Assembly (NCBI GenBank): GCA_015709205.1
Contig: JACCQO010000021.1
Location: 1 to 59,086 of the forward strand
DNA from: Desulfovibrionaceae bacterium
GTDB lineage: Bacteria; Desulfobacterota; Desulfovibrionia; Desulfovibrionales; Desulfovibrionaceae
Direction: 5' to 3'
DNA: 59,086 nt
Below are positions 32,488 through 41,462 of this stretch, piece by piece. Position 1 is the stretch's first letter, and every line of letters begins with the position of its first letter. The translations under genes and the position numbers were made by a program. The notes beneath the pieces were generated by a model that saw only the letters and a program-made list of their open reading frames with translations, was not told where the DNA came from and ran no database searches.

Positions 32488-34602
32488 CTAGTTCTTGAGC
32501 CCGAGCAGGGTGTTGAACATCTCATCGGCAGTGGTGATCAGCTTGGCAGCGGCGCGGTAGGAATGCTGGTACTTGATCAGGTTGCTCATCTCCTCATCCA
32601 GGTTGACGCCGGCCATCTCCTCCTGGCGGTCGTTGAGGTCGCTGGCCAGGGTGTTCTGGTAGGCGTAGGCGTACTTGGCCGAAGCGGTGTCCGCTCCCAC
32701 GGTGGCCACCAGGGTGGAGACGTATTCCTGCAGGGTCTGGTTGGACGTGGTGCTGAAGGTCGTGGATACGGTCACGTCCTTCTTGGCCAGGTCGGCCACG
32801 GCCTTGGCCATGACGTTGTCGCCCGTGTTGGCCTCGCCCGCGCCGTTCACGGCCCCCGCGTTGATGTGGTTGAGATCCGTGGTGACCTCGGAGTTGAAGG
32901 CCAGGGTCGTGCCGTCGGTGCCGTTGAAAAAGGTGTTCAGCCCCAGCCCCGCGAACAGGCCGGACGTGTCCGTGCCGAAGGCGTACTCGTAGCCGTCGTT
33001 GGCCTGGATGCGCAGCTTGTTGTTGGTGATGGAGGCCGTGAGGAAGCCGCCGTAGTTGGCGTTGAGCGCATCGCGCACGTCCTCCAGGGAATGCACCGCC
33101 GGATCGAAATTCTGGATGCCCGCCGTGCCCATGTCGAAGTCCAGGGGGCCGAAGGACGCGGACGAGGCCAGTTCCCCCGTGGCCTTGTCGTAGCAGTAGA
33201 TCATGGCGTTGCCTTCGGAGAGCTTGTCGAACCAGTGCAGGCCCGAGGATTCGCTCCCCAGGGGCAGGGAGGAATCGCGCACCTCGTAGGTGCCGGTGAG
33301 GTCGGCGATCTTGGTCAGCCCGGCCCCCTGGCTGTGCATGCGGTTGACCTCCCAGGCCAGGGTCTCGGCCAGGGCGTCGAGCTGGTCCTCGTATTTGCCC
33401 ACGTAGGCGTCGCGGAAATTGCAGTACCCGGTCAGGATGCCCCCGGTCAGGCGCGAGGAGTCGTCCTGGCCGTCGAAGGCGATCTGCGGGGTGATGTTCA
33501 TGAACGAGGAGGTGTTCTTGTACCAGTAGAGCCCGTTCTTGGGCACAATGGTCCAGGTGTCCCCGGCCTGGATGTCGTTGCCCGAGCCGGCATCGAACCA
33601 GATGGTCAGCTCGCCCACGTCCACCTTTTCGTCGTCCGGCCGGGCCGAGAACACGGCCTGGTTGCCGTCGGCGTCCTCCAGCCAGGTCTTGCCGCCGTCC
33701 AGGGAGACGCGGAAGGTGGCCGCGGAACCCGCGTTGGAAACCTGCCCGGACGTCAGGAATTCGATGGTGTACTCGTGCGAGTCCGTGCCCGAGTAGGCGA
33801 TGTCGCCGTCGAAGGTGGAACCCGCGGTCTGGGACATGTACGTCTTGGGGCCCTCGAACTTGATGTCGTAGGTCACGGTCCCGTCCACCAGGGTCTGGCC
33901 GGCCTTGGTCAGGATCTTGAACTCGCCCCCGCCGTTGTCGATGACGTTGATGTCCATCTTGGTGGCCAGTTCGCGCACGAGCTGGGCACGGTTGTCGTAG
34001 AGCGTGTTGGCGTTGTTCACGCCCGGGATGTCGTGGTTGGAGATCTGCAGGTTGATGTCCGCGATCTGCTTGATCAGCCCGTTGACGTCGTCCACCTCCT
34101 GGCCGATGAAATCGTTCATCTGGTCCTGCATGCGCTGCAGGTCGCTCTTGGCGTTGTTGATGATCGAGACCAGGTTGGTGGTGTGGCCGATGAGCGCCTC
34201 GCGCGCCGAGAGGTCCTCGGGCCGCAGGGAGAGCTCCTGCCAGTCGGCGAAGAACTGGGTCAGGGCCGTGTTCAGGCCGCTGGTGTTGGACTCGTTGAAC
34301 AGGCTGTCCACGGCCTGCAGGTTCGCGTACAGCGCCTGGTAGCGGTCGCGCGTGGAGGCCTTGGTGTTGTACTGCGCCTCGATGAACCCGTCGAAATAGC
34401 GGATGACCTCCTTGGCCACCGATCCCGTGCCGAGCTGGCCGGGATAGAAGTCCAGCGGGCTGTTCTCGTCGAAGAGCACACGCTGCCGGCTGTAGCCGGG
34501 CGTGTTCACGTTGGCGATGTTGTTGCCCGTGACGTTGATGGCTGCCTGGGCGCCGAACAGCGCCGTGGAGCCGATGTCGAGGATGGTGTTCAGACCGGAC
34601 AT
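32488..34602 (-). CDS. flgK: FlgK, first hook-filament junction protein
   Basis: A 704-residue hook-associated protein. The N-terminus (NTILDIGSTALFGAQAAINVTGNNIANVNTPGYSRQRV) and C-terminal helices (NLDEEMSNLIKYQHSYRAAAKLITTADEMFNTLL) have the FlgK signature. The central region has two related Ig-like modules (EYTIEFLTSGQVSNAGSAATFRVSLDGGKTW). FlgL carries similar 'DGG(K/Q)(T/S)W' modules, so the two junction proteins share an insert type. It starts one base after the flgN stop, so it is coupled. Confidence 0.94.
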   Translation of the reverse strand: MSGLNTILDIGSTALFGAQAAINVTGNNIANVNTPGYSRQRVLFDENSPLDFYPGQLGTGSVAKEVIRYFDGFIEAQYNTKASTRDRYQALYANLQAVDSLFNESNTSGLNTALTQFFADWQELSLRPEDLSAREALIGHTTNLVSIINNAKSDLQRMQDQMNDFIGQEVDDVNGLIKQIADINLQISNHDIPGVNNANTLYDNRAQLVRELATKMDINVIDNGGGEFKILTKAGQTLVDGTVTYDIKFEGPKTYMSQTAGSTFDGDIAYSGTDSHEYTIEFLTSGQVSNAGSAATFRVSLDGGKTWLEDADGNQAVFSARPDDEKVDVGELTIWFDAGSGNDIQAGDTWTIVPKNGLYWYKNTSSFMNITPQIAFDGQDDSSRLTGGILTGYCNFRDAYVGKYEDQLDALAETLAWEVNRMHSQGAGLTKIADLTGTYEVRDSSLPLGSESSGLHWFDKLSEGNAMIYCYDKATGELASSASFGPLDFDMGTAGIQNFDPAVHSLEDVRDALNANYGGFLTASITNNKLRIQANDGYEYAFGTDTSGLFAGLGLNTFFNGTDGTTLAFNSEVTTDLNHINAGAVNGAGEANTGDNVMAKAVADLAKKDVTVSTTFSTTSNQTLQEYVSTLVATVGADTASAKYAYAYQNTLASDLNDRQEEMAGVNLDEEMSNLIKYQHSYRAAAKLITTADEMFNTLLGLKN

Positions 34603-35079
34603 CTAGAGCCTCCCGCTGAGCAGCCTCGCCTGTGTGGTGCCGGTGCGGGCGAGCCGTCCGGACCGGGCATAGGTGTCCTTGTGCGAGGGCGCTATCTTTT
34701 CGTGCAGGAACTCGAGCATGTCCTGGCCCTGGTCCATGAGCGCGAGCACCAGCTCGGCGTTGGACGAGGCCTGGCGCGAGCAGCGCTGCTCCAGCCGCTC
34801 GATGGCGTCGGCCAAGCCCTTCAGCTCGGAGGCCTCGTCGGCCATGGCCTCGGGCAGGGCGTCGGCCAGCACACGCACCGAACGCTCGGCCAGCTCGTTC
34901 TTCAGGCACAGCCGCTCGGCCGCCACCTGGCGCAGCAGCTCGTGGATGGAGAACTCGAGCTGGGTCACCTCCTGGGGCCTGCGCTCCATGAGGTGGGTAA
35001 ATTCTTCCTGCAGGAGGTCGTCGAGGACCTCCAGGGCCTTGGACTGTCTGGTGAGATTTGCCTTGATCCGGGTCAGCAT
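34603..35079 (-). CDS. flgN: FlgN, type III export chaperone for FlgK/FlgL
   Basis: A 158-residue largely helical protein of the FlgN family, which guards FlgK and FlgL before export. It has long charged helices (NLTRQSKALEVLDDLLQEEFTHLMERRPQEVTQLEF) and a C-terminal part rich in basic residues. Position directly before flgK and the length agree with the role; sequence alone would be weak. Confidence 0.82.
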   Translation of the reverse strand: MLTRIKANLTRQSKALEVLDDLLQEEFTHLMERRPQEVTQLEFSIHELLRQVAAERLCLKNELAERSVRVLADALPEAMADEASELKGLADAIERLEQRCSRQASSNAELVLALMDQGQDMLEFLHEKIAPSHKDTYARSGRLARTGTTQARLLSGRL

Positions 35080-35083
35080 GGGG

Positions 35084-36559
35084 CTATCCTCTCTGGTTCG
35101 AGCGGCCGATGGGAAGACCCGCCAGCAAACGCTGCTGAATCATTTCCGGGTCCCAGGCCTGATCGCCCTGGCGCAGTTCGAAGTGCAGATGCGCTCCCGT
35201 TGACCGGCCGCTGCTGCCTACTTCTGCAATTTTCCGGCCAGCGCGCACCGTGTCGCCCACCTGGACGTCCAGTTCGCTGTTGTGGCCGTAGTAGCTCTTC
35301 CAGCCGTTCGCATGTTCCAGGACCACCAGGTTGCCGTAGCCCGCGTGCGGCCCGGCCTCGACCACGGTGCCGTCCCAGCAGGCGCGCACGGAGTCGCCCT
35401 GGTCGGCCAGGATGTCCACCCCGGCGTGGAAGGCGCGCTCGCCCGTGAAGGGATCCTTGCGCCAGCCGAAGGCCGAGGAGACATCGCCCTGCGTGGGCCA
35501 GCTCAGGGGCACGCTGTAGCTCGGACCGCCGCCCAGGGACACGGCCTCGCGCAGCCGCGCGGCCACGTCGGGCCGGGGCGCGGGCGCGGGGCCGCCGCGG
35601 CCGTTGACCGGGCCTTCGTTGCGCAGGATGGAGGCGGCCAGGGCGTTGACCCGGCCCTGGATCTCGCGCTGCGAGACCGGGCCCGAGGTCCGGGCGGCAT
35701 CGGAATCGACGGCCCCGGAAAGACCACCGGAAGAGAGGCCGCCGGAAGAAAGACCGGAAAGAGGATCCGCACCCGCCGGGTCCGCCGCGGACGGTTCAAG
35801 GGCGAAGTCCGCCCCGGGGTCGGCCGCGGCCGCATCGTCCGTGGAGACCGCCGACTCCGCCACGCCCTGGGCCGCGGCCCGTTGCGCGCGAACCGCCTCC
35901 TCCTGGCGCACGCGTGCGAGCATGGGCGCCAGACGGCTCTGGTCCACCTTGTTACCCGCAAGGCGCGCGCGCGCGGCGTAGGCCGCGGCGGCCGCGCCGG
36001 GCCCGGGCGTTCCGCCCTGCCCCGCCGGCCCTTCGCCCTGCCCGTCGAGCACGGTCACGTCCGAATACATGGCCGCGGCGGAGCCGTCGAACTCCGGCTC
36101 TGGCGCGGCCTTGGGCGCGGCCGGCGCCGCGGCCGGGCGCAGGGGCCGCACCGCGTGGTGCAGCGCCATGGGGGCGCGCTCGCCGTTGGGAATGGTCTTG
36201 GAGCTGGAGCGCGCGAGCTGCTCCTTGAGCTGCGAGTACAGCTCGTCGCCCAGGCCGATGCCGCCGTCCTCGGACAGCTTCTTGGCCAGTTCCTGGTCGA
36301 ACATGGAGAGGTAGAAATCCTCTTCCTTGGAATGCAGGAAGCCCTTGGGCACCGTGGAGCGCATCTGCTTCCACAGTTTGTTGATGAAGATGGACTCGAA
36401 CCCCTGGCAAGCCTTGCGCAACTCCTTGTCCTTGTCCTTGGCGCCGGCCAGCCTGTTGCGCAGGGAACGCAGCGAGAGCTGCTTCTGCACCAGGTCCTGC
36501 TGTGCCTTGTCCAGGCTCGTGGCGGCCAATTGGGCGTCCATGTCCGCTCCGTTCATCAT
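35084..36559 (-). CDS. flgJ: FlgJ-type rod protein fused to M23 peptidoglycan endopeptidase
   Basis: A 491-residue fusion. The N-terminal rod-binding domain (about 40-125; KACQGFESIFINKLWKQMR) is typical of FlgJ. A long Ala/Gly/Ser/Asp-rich linker (about 130-340) holds SGGLS repeats near 270-285. The C-terminal LytM/M23 domain (347-475) has zinc ligands His378, Asp382 and His459 and catalytic His426 and His457. In enterobacteria the second domain is a glucosaminidase; here an endopeptidase would open the wall for the rod. It lies between flgI and flgN with near-zero spacing. Confidence 0.9.
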   Translation of the reverse strand: MMNGADMDAQLAATSLDKAQQDLVQKQLSLRSLRNRLAGAKDKDKELRKACQGFESIFINKLWKQMRSTVPKGFLHSKEEDFYLSMFDQELAKKLSEDGGIGLGDELYSQLKEQLARSSSKTIPNGERAPMALHHAVRPLRPAAAPAAPKAAPEPEFDGSAAAMYSDVTVLDGQGEGPAGQGGTPGPGAAAAAYAARARLAGNKVDQSRLAPMLARVRQEEAVRAQRAAAQGVAESAVSTDDAAAADPGADFALEPSAADPAGADPLSGLSSGGLSSGGLSGAVDSDAARTSGPVSQREIQGRVNALAASILRNEGPVNGRGGPAPAPRPDVAARLREAVSLGGGPSYSVPLSWPTQGDVSSAFGWRKDPFTGERAFHAGVDILADQGDSVRACWDGTVVEAGPHAGYGNLVVLEHANGWKSYYGHNSELDVQVGDTVRAGRKIAEVGSSGRSTGAHLHFELRQGDQAWDPEMIQQRLLAGLPIGRSNQRG

Positions 36560-36560
36560 C

Positions 36561-37721
36561 CTAGATGACCTCCAGGTCCGCGTGCAGGGCGCCCGCGCTC
36601 TTGAGCGTGCGCAGGATGGAGATCAGGTCGCGCGGGGTCGCGCCCAGGGCGTTGAGCCCGTCGATCATCTCCTGGAGCGTGGCCCCCTCGACCATGACCA
36701 GCCGGTGGTTCTGCTCCTTCACGCCCACGTTGGTGGTCGGCGTGGCCACGGTCTGGCCCGGGCTGAAGGCCCCGGGCTGGGACACGTTGGCGCCGTCGGT
36801 GACCACGATCTGCAACGAACCGTGGGCCACGGCCACGCGCGACAGGCGCACGTTGCGGCCGAGCACCACGGTGCCGGTCTTCTCGTCAACCACCACCCGG
36901 GCGCGGGACTCGGGGCTCACGTCCAGGTTCTCCAACGAGGCCATCAACGGCACCAGGTTGCCCTTGAACTGCTCGGGAACCTTCATCTCGATGGTGGAGA
37001 TGTCGCGCGCGTGCGCATAGTCGCCGAACAGGGCGTCGTTGATCTTGCGCACCACCTGGTCGGTGGTGGAGAAATCCGCGTCGTTCATGTGCAGGGTCAG
37101 GCCGTCCTGCTGGTTGTACTCGAAGGGCACGGCGCGTTCGACCACCGCGCCGTTGGGAATGCGGCCCACGGTGGTGATGTTCTTCTGGGCCGTGGCCGCC
37201 TGGCCCTGGACCGAGAACCCGCCCAGGGTCAGCGGGCCCTGGGCCAGGGCGTAGACCTTGCCGTCCACGCCCTTGAGCGGGGTGAGCAGCAGCACGCCGC
37301 CGAGCAGGCTCGTGGCGTCGCCCAGACTGGAGACCGTGACGTCGATGCGCGAGCCCGGACGCTCGGAAACCCGCATCTTGGCCGTGACCATGACAGCGGC
37401 CACGTTCTTGGGCTTGAGGTTGGACGAGTCCACGCCCACGCCGACCTTCTCGAGCATGTTGACCATGGACTGGATGGTGAAGTCCGCGCCCTGCTTGTCG
37501 CCGGTGCCGGACAGGCCGACCACCAGGCCGTAGCCCACCAGGTCGTTGGCGCGCACGCCGCCGAAGGAGGCGATGTCCTTGAGGCGCACGGCCGCGGCCG
37601 GGCCGGGGCGGCAGAGCCCGAAGGCCAGCAGCGCGGCCAGGGCCAGGACGCAGAGCGTCCGCGCACGCGGGGCGAACGGGATGCGCCCGGGGGGTGTGGG
37701 GAAAGAAGCGTTGCGGTTCAT
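36561..37721 (-). CDS. flgI: FlgI, P-ring protein
   Basis: A secreted protein of 386 residues that forms the periplasmic P-ring. A signal peptide (about 12-42, ending GPAAA-V) precedes [31 protein letters not shown], the family hallmark. The ATG at 37721 has a GCAGGA site; an ATG nine codons upstream is too close to its own site. Length and ends match the family. It is separated from flgJ by one base. Confidence 0.95.
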   Translation of the reverse strand: MNRNASFPTPPGRIPFAPRARTLCVLALAALLAFGLCRPGPAAAVRLKDIASFGGVRANDLVGYGLVVGLSGTGDKQGADFTIQSMVNMLEKVGVGVDSSNLKPKNVAAVMVTAKMRVSERPGSRIDVTVSSLGDATSLLGGVLLLTPLKGVDGKVYALAQGPLTLGGFSVQGQAATAQKNITTVGRIPNGAVVERAVPFEYNQQDGLTLHMNDADFSTTDQVVRKINDALFGDYAHARDISTIEMKVPEQFKGNLVPLMASLENLDVSPESRARVVVDEKTGTVVLGRNVRLSRVAVAHGSLQIVVTDGANVSQPGAFSPGQTVATPTTNVGVKEQNHRLVMVEGATLQEMIDGLNALGATPRDLISILRTLKSAGALHADLEVI

Positions 37722-37764
37722 GGCGTTCCTGCCTGTGGTCTTGTGCATCCTGCGTTCGGGTCCG

Positions 37765-38541
37765 CTAGAAGGGCCAGACGTTCTCCAGCACCCTGGAGAG
37801 CCAGCCCGGGCGCTGCTTGTCCGCGAGCACGCCCTTGCCGTAGTACTCGATGCGCGAGTCGGCGATGTGCGTGGAGAGCACGGAGTTGTCCGAGGAGATG
37901 TCGCGCGGGCGGATGATGCCGCGCACGACCATGATCTGGGTTTCGTCGTTGACGCGCACCTCGCGCGCGCCCTCGATCTGCATCAGCCCGCCGGGCAGGA
38001 TGCGCACCACGCGCGCGGCCACCGTGGCCGTGACCTCGGATTCGCGCTTGGTCTCGCCCGTGGAGTCGAACTTGGTGGTCGTGCCGCTGTTGATGATCGG
38101 CGTGCTGCCCACGTTGCCCTTGAGGCCGAGGGACCCGGCGAAGGGCAGGGGCACGAAGGTGTCCTTCTGGAAGAAGTTCGACACGCTGATGTCCGTGGTG
38201 GACTCGCGGTCCGAGGTGGTCTCGGCCTTGTTCTTGGCCGTGGCCTTTTCCACGATGCTCACGAGCACGATGTCGCCCACGCGGTGCGCGCGGTTGTCGG
38301 AAAAGAGGTAGTCCGCGCCCGCCTCGGAATACAGCGAGCCGGGGTTGTCCGCCGGGTTCTGGGGTTCCTCGGCCTGCACCGGGGTCATGGACTCCATGGG
38401 CCCGGGGGTGGAATGGTTCGGGGCGCAGGCCGAGAGGCCGCCCAGGGCCAGGGCCAGGGCCAGGGCCGCCGCCGGAGCCGTCCTCGAAGCCGTCCGGGAG
38501 GCCCGGGGGCCCTTGCCGTATGCCGTTTCATGCCGTTGCAT
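37765..38541 (-). CDS. flgH: FlgH, L-ring lipoprotein
   Basis: A 258-residue outer-membrane lipoprotein making the L-ring. Its signal peptide ends in a LSAC lipobox at Cys39. The conserved body includes [30 protein letters not shown] and [30 protein letters not shown]. It sits between flgA and flgI. Confidence 0.94.
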   Translation of the reverse strand: MQRHETAYGKGPRASRTASRTAPAAALALALALGGLSACAPNHSTPGPMESMTPVQAEEPQNPADNPGSLYSEAGADYLFSDNRAHRVGDIVLVSIVEKATAKNKAETTSDRESTTDISVSNFFQKDTFVPLPFAGSLGLKGNVGSTPIINSGTTTKFDSTGETKRESEVTATVAARVVRILPGGLMQIEGAREVRVNDETQIMVVRGIIRPRDISSDNSVLSTHIADSRIEYYGKGVLADKQRPGWLSRVLENVWPF

Positions 38542-38565
38542 CGTCGTCTCCTCCGTCGCGCCCGC

Positions 38566-39597
38566 TTACTGCACGCTCACCGTGCCGGAATCCACCACGC
38601 GGGCGTAGACCTGTCTCCGGCTTTGCAGGTTGCGTACCGGAATGTGGTCGCCGGGGCTGCCGTCGGCCATGGCCTCACCCTGGGCCTCCAGGCGGATGTG
38701 CGCGCCCTTGAAGACCATGACCACCTTGTCGCCCCGGCTGACCATGGGCACGGGTTCCAGGTTGTCGCGATAGAGCACCTGTCCGGCGCCCACGGGCCGC
38801 TTGACGCGCCAGGGGCCGCCGCGGCCGTCCCAGATCTCGCCGCGCAGGTAGGCCTCGTTCTTGCGCACCTGGGTCAGCGCGTCTGGCGTCACGGAATCCC
38901 CGTGGTTCAGGGGCCGCCCCGCGGCGGGCACCGTGCGCCACACGTCCACGAAGACCCCGGCCGAAATCGAGCCCGCCTCGCGGCCGTCCAGGGTGCGGAC
39001 CATGAGGACCAGGGGCGTGCTCCCGGCCCGCAGTCCCGAGGGCAGCTCCACGCAGACCTTCTGCGTGGCGTCGTCCAGGAACAGATACGGCGGCAGCCGG
39101 AAGTCGCGCAGGGAGGCCTCGCCGCCGAGCGCGGGCAGCTTGGGGGTCAGTTCCTTGACGGCCAGGTTGCGCAGCTCGTGCTCCAGGAGCACCCGGCCCC
39201 CGCGCGCCAGGACCATGCGCAGGGGCATGAGGCACAGGGCCGAGGTCTTGCCCAGGTAGTGCTCCAGGGCCGCGGCCAGCTTGTCGCGGTTCACGGCCAT
39301 GGGCCGCCCGCCCGCCGGGGGAGAGGACCAGAGTTGCTTGGAGGCCAGGGCCCGCCACTCCTCCGGTCGCATCTCTCCCACGGGTTCGGCGATCTCGCCC
39401 AGAAGCACCCGTTCCCCAACCACGACGGCTGCTTCCTTGATGCGGATGCGCCAGGGGGTCTGCTGCACCTGTTGGACCTGTTGGGCCTCGGCAAGCGCGG
39501 ACCAGGCCAGGGCGAACAGCAGAACGCCTGAGAAAACCGCGGCCGCCGCCGTGGTCCGCGCCCTCCCCGCGCCGTCTCTGCCGTTTCCTGCAAACAT
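38566..39597 (-). CDS. flgA: FlgA, P-ring assembly chaperone
   Basis: A 343-residue periplasmic protein. After a signal peptide (about 15-40) come a divergent domain with GERVLLGEIAEPVG and two SAF-type domains. The last (about 250-343) shows RPVGAGQVLYRDNLEPVPMVSRGDKVVMVFKGAHIRLEAQGEAMADG, the FlgA signature. It helps FlgI assemble. The ATG at 39597 is preferred over an adjacent in-frame GTG at 39600 because the GGGGG site is better spaced. It is longer than the usual 220 residues. Confidence 0.92.
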   Translation of the reverse strand: MFAGNGRDGAGRARTTAAAAVFSGVLLFALAWSALAEAQQVQQVQQTPWRIRIKEAAVVVGERVLLGEIAEPVGEMRPEEWRALASKQLWSSPPAGGRPMAVNRDKLAAALEHYLGKTSALCLMPLRMVLARGGRVLLEHELRNLAVKELTPKLPALGGEASLRDFRLPPYLFLDDATQKVCVELPSGLRAGSTPLVLMVRTLDGREAGSISAGVFVDVWRTVPAAGRPLNHGDSVTPDALTQVRKNEAYLRGEIWDGRGGPWRVKRPVGAGQVLYRDNLEPVPMVSRGDKVVMVFKGAHIRLEAQGEAMADGSPGDHIPVRNLQSRRQVYARVVDSGTVSVQ

Positions 39598-39606
39598 CAC
39601 GTCCCC

Positions 39607-40389
39607 CTATCGCTTGAGCTGGTTGGCCATCTGCAGCATCGAGTCCGCGGTCTGGATGGCCTTGGAGTTGGTTTCGTAGGCGCGCTGGCCCACGATCATG
39701 TTGACCATCTCGTCCACGATCTCGACGTTGCTCATCTCCAGGTAGCCCTGGCCGATGGTGCCGTAGTTGTTCTCGCCGGGCACGCCCTCGGTGGCCGCGC
39801 CCGAGGCGTCGGTCTCCACGTAGAGGTTGCGGCCCATGGCCTTGAGGCCCGCGGGGTTGATGAAGGTGTAGAGCGGGATGTCCGCGGCCGCGAGCTCGGC
39901 GCCGGTGTTGTCCAGGGCCGAGAGGTGGCCGTTCTCCGTGACCACCACGTTGACGGTCTCGGCGGGCATGGTGAACTGGGGCTGGAGGATGTAGCCGTTG
40001 GCCGTGACCACGTTGCCCTGGTCGTCGAGCTTGAAGGCGCCCGCGCGGGTGTACTGCATCTCGCCGTTGACGCTGACCTGGAAAAAGCCGTCGCCCTCGA
40101 TGGCCAGGTCCAGGGGGTTGCCCGTGTTGGAGTAGTCGCCCTGGCTGAAGAACTTGTGCACCGTGGTCGGGCGCACGCCCATGCCGACCTGCATGCCCGT
40201 GGGGATGCGGTTGCCACCCGGGGTCATGGACCCGGCGATCTTCAGGTTCTGGTACATGAGGTCCTCGAACTCGGCCCGGCTCTTCTTGAAGCCCACGGTG
40301 TTCACGTTGGCCAGGTTGTTGGAGATCACGTCGATGTTCAGCTGCTGGGCGATCATGCCCGTGGCGGCCGTCCACAGGGAACGCATCAT
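39607..40389 (-). CDS. flgG: FlgG, distal rod protein
   Basis: A 260-residue rod protein with the expected [44 protein letters not shown] start and [32 protein letters not shown] end. It forms the drive shaft passing the L and P rings. The GGAGG site lies nine bases before the first ATG. It follows flgF by 33 bases. Confidence 0.96.
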   Translation of the reverse strand: MMRSLWTAATGMIAQQLNIDVISNNLANVNTVGFKKSRAEFEDLMYQNLKIAGSMTPGGNRIPTGMQVGMGVRPTTVHKFFSQGDYSNTGNPLDLAIEGDGFFQVSVNGEMQYTRAGAFKLDDQGNVVTANGYILQPQFTMPAETVNVVVTENGHLSALDNTGAELAAADIPLYTFINPAGLKAMGRNLYVETDASGAATEGVPGENNYGTIGQGYLEMSNVEIVDEMVNMIVGQRAYETNSKAIQTADSMLQMANQLKR

Positions 40390-40422
40390 TTCGCATATCC
40401 TCCTTGCGCGCGGAGCGGCGCG

Positions 40423-41202
40423 CTATTTCACTCGTCCGACCTGGGTCACGGCCTTGAGGTCCGTTTCCTGGGTGTTGGTGATCATCTTGGTGTAGGCCTC
40501 GAAGGTGCGCTGGGCCTCGATCATGTTGACCATCTCCTCGACCACGTTGACGTTGGAGGCCTCCAGGAAGCCCTGGTTGACCGTGGCCCCGGTGGCGTCC
40601 ACCTCGTTCAGGGGCTGGTTGTTGCGGCCCTGGTAGAGGCTTTCGCCGCGCTTCTCGAGCAGCGCCAAATTGTCGACGGTGACGACCTGGAACTGGTCCA
40701 CCTCCGCCCCGTCGGCGAGGATCCGGCCCTCGCCGTCCACGGTGACGTGGGCGTTGGGCGGCAGGGCGATCTCGCCCCCCTGGCCGAGCACGGGCCAGCC
40801 CTGCTCGGTGACCAGCACGCCCTCGGGCGTGACCTGGAAGTGCCCGTTGCGCGAGTAGTAGTCGCCGTCGGGCGTGCGGATCTTGAAGAATCCGTCCCCG
40901 GCGATGGCCATGTCCAGGGGCCCTCCGGTGCTGCGCATGGAGCCCTGGCTGAAGTTGGTCAGAGCCAGGGCCAGGCGCGGACGGGCCACCTGCATGGGCC
41001 GCGGGAAGAGCTTGTCCGAACGCAGGTTGGCCACGGGCTCGTAGATGGTGTCGTGGGCGAAGCGGATGAAGGTGTCCTTGAAGGCGAGGTTGTCCTTCTT
41101 GTAGCCCGTGGTGTTCACGTTCGCGAGATTGTTGGTGATCGTCCTCAGGCGCATCTCCTGGGCCATGGCCCCGAACATGGCGCTGAACATACTGTTCTGC
41201 AT
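40423..41202 (-). CDS. flgF: FlgF, proximal rod protein
   Basis: A rod protein of 259 residues with N-terminal [25 protein letters not shown] and C-terminal NVNVVEEMVNMIEAQRTFEAYTKMI motifs shared with FlgG. The ATG at 41202 has an AAGGAGG site; the open frame upstream is non-coding. It is the first gene of the leftward eleven-gene flagellar operon ending with fliW. Confidence 0.94.
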   Translation of the reverse strand: MQNSMFSAMFGAMAQEMRLRTITNNLANVNTTGYKKDNLAFKDTFIRFAHDTIYEPVANLRSDKLFPRPMQVARPRLALALTNFSQGSMRSTGGPLDMAIAGDGFFKIRTPDGDYYSRNGHFQVTPEGVLVTEQGWPVLGQGGEIALPPNAHVTVDGEGRILADGAEVDQFQVVTVDNLALLEKRGESLYQGRNNQPLNEVDATGATVNQGFLEASNVNVVEEMVNMIEAQRTFEAYTKMITNTQETDLKAVTQVGRVK

Positions 41203-41402
41203 GGTCCGCTCCTCCTTGGCCCGTGGATAGCAATTTGCGGGCCAAGCCCGGGAAGCCCCGCCCGGCGCGGCCCGACGAGTGCGCCCGGTCCCTGCCGCGC
41301 CGCCCTGCGGCGCGGCCGCTGGACTCTTGACGCGCCGGGAAAACCGACCCCCGAAAGCGGCAAACCCCTTGCGCGCGATTCCCGGATGTGCCACACGGAA
41401 GC

Positions 41403-41430
41403 ATTGTTGCGTATTGTGAAAATACGTCAA
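41403..41430 (-). promoter_or_regulatory. Candidate promoter of the flgF operon
   Basis: On the minus strand TTGACG (plus 41425-41430), 16 bases, AACAAT (plus 41403-41408). No sigma-54 (GG-N10-GC) element was found. Leader about 200 bases. Confidence 0.45.
41410..41426. promoter_or_regulatory. Inverted repeat in the flgF/lipoprotein divergent region
   Basis: CGTATT (41410-41415) and AATACG (41421-41426) around five bases, extended imperfectly by TTG/CAA on the outside. It falls between the -35 and -10 of the leftward promoter and 37 bases before the rightward start codon, a good place for an operator. Confidence 0.4.
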
Positions 41431-41462
41431 ATTCGGGACGAATTACACCGCACGGGGGGACC

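Noticed and set aside
32467-35448. 993-codon plus-strand frame opposite flgK/flgN/flgJ
   Set aside because: Antisense shadow; the His/Val/Gly-rich translation is typical of reverse-read G/C-rich genes.
41380-41400. Sigma-54 promoter (TGGCAC) upstream of flgF on the minus strand
   Set aside because: TGGCAC is present but the GC of the -12 element is missing at the required distance.
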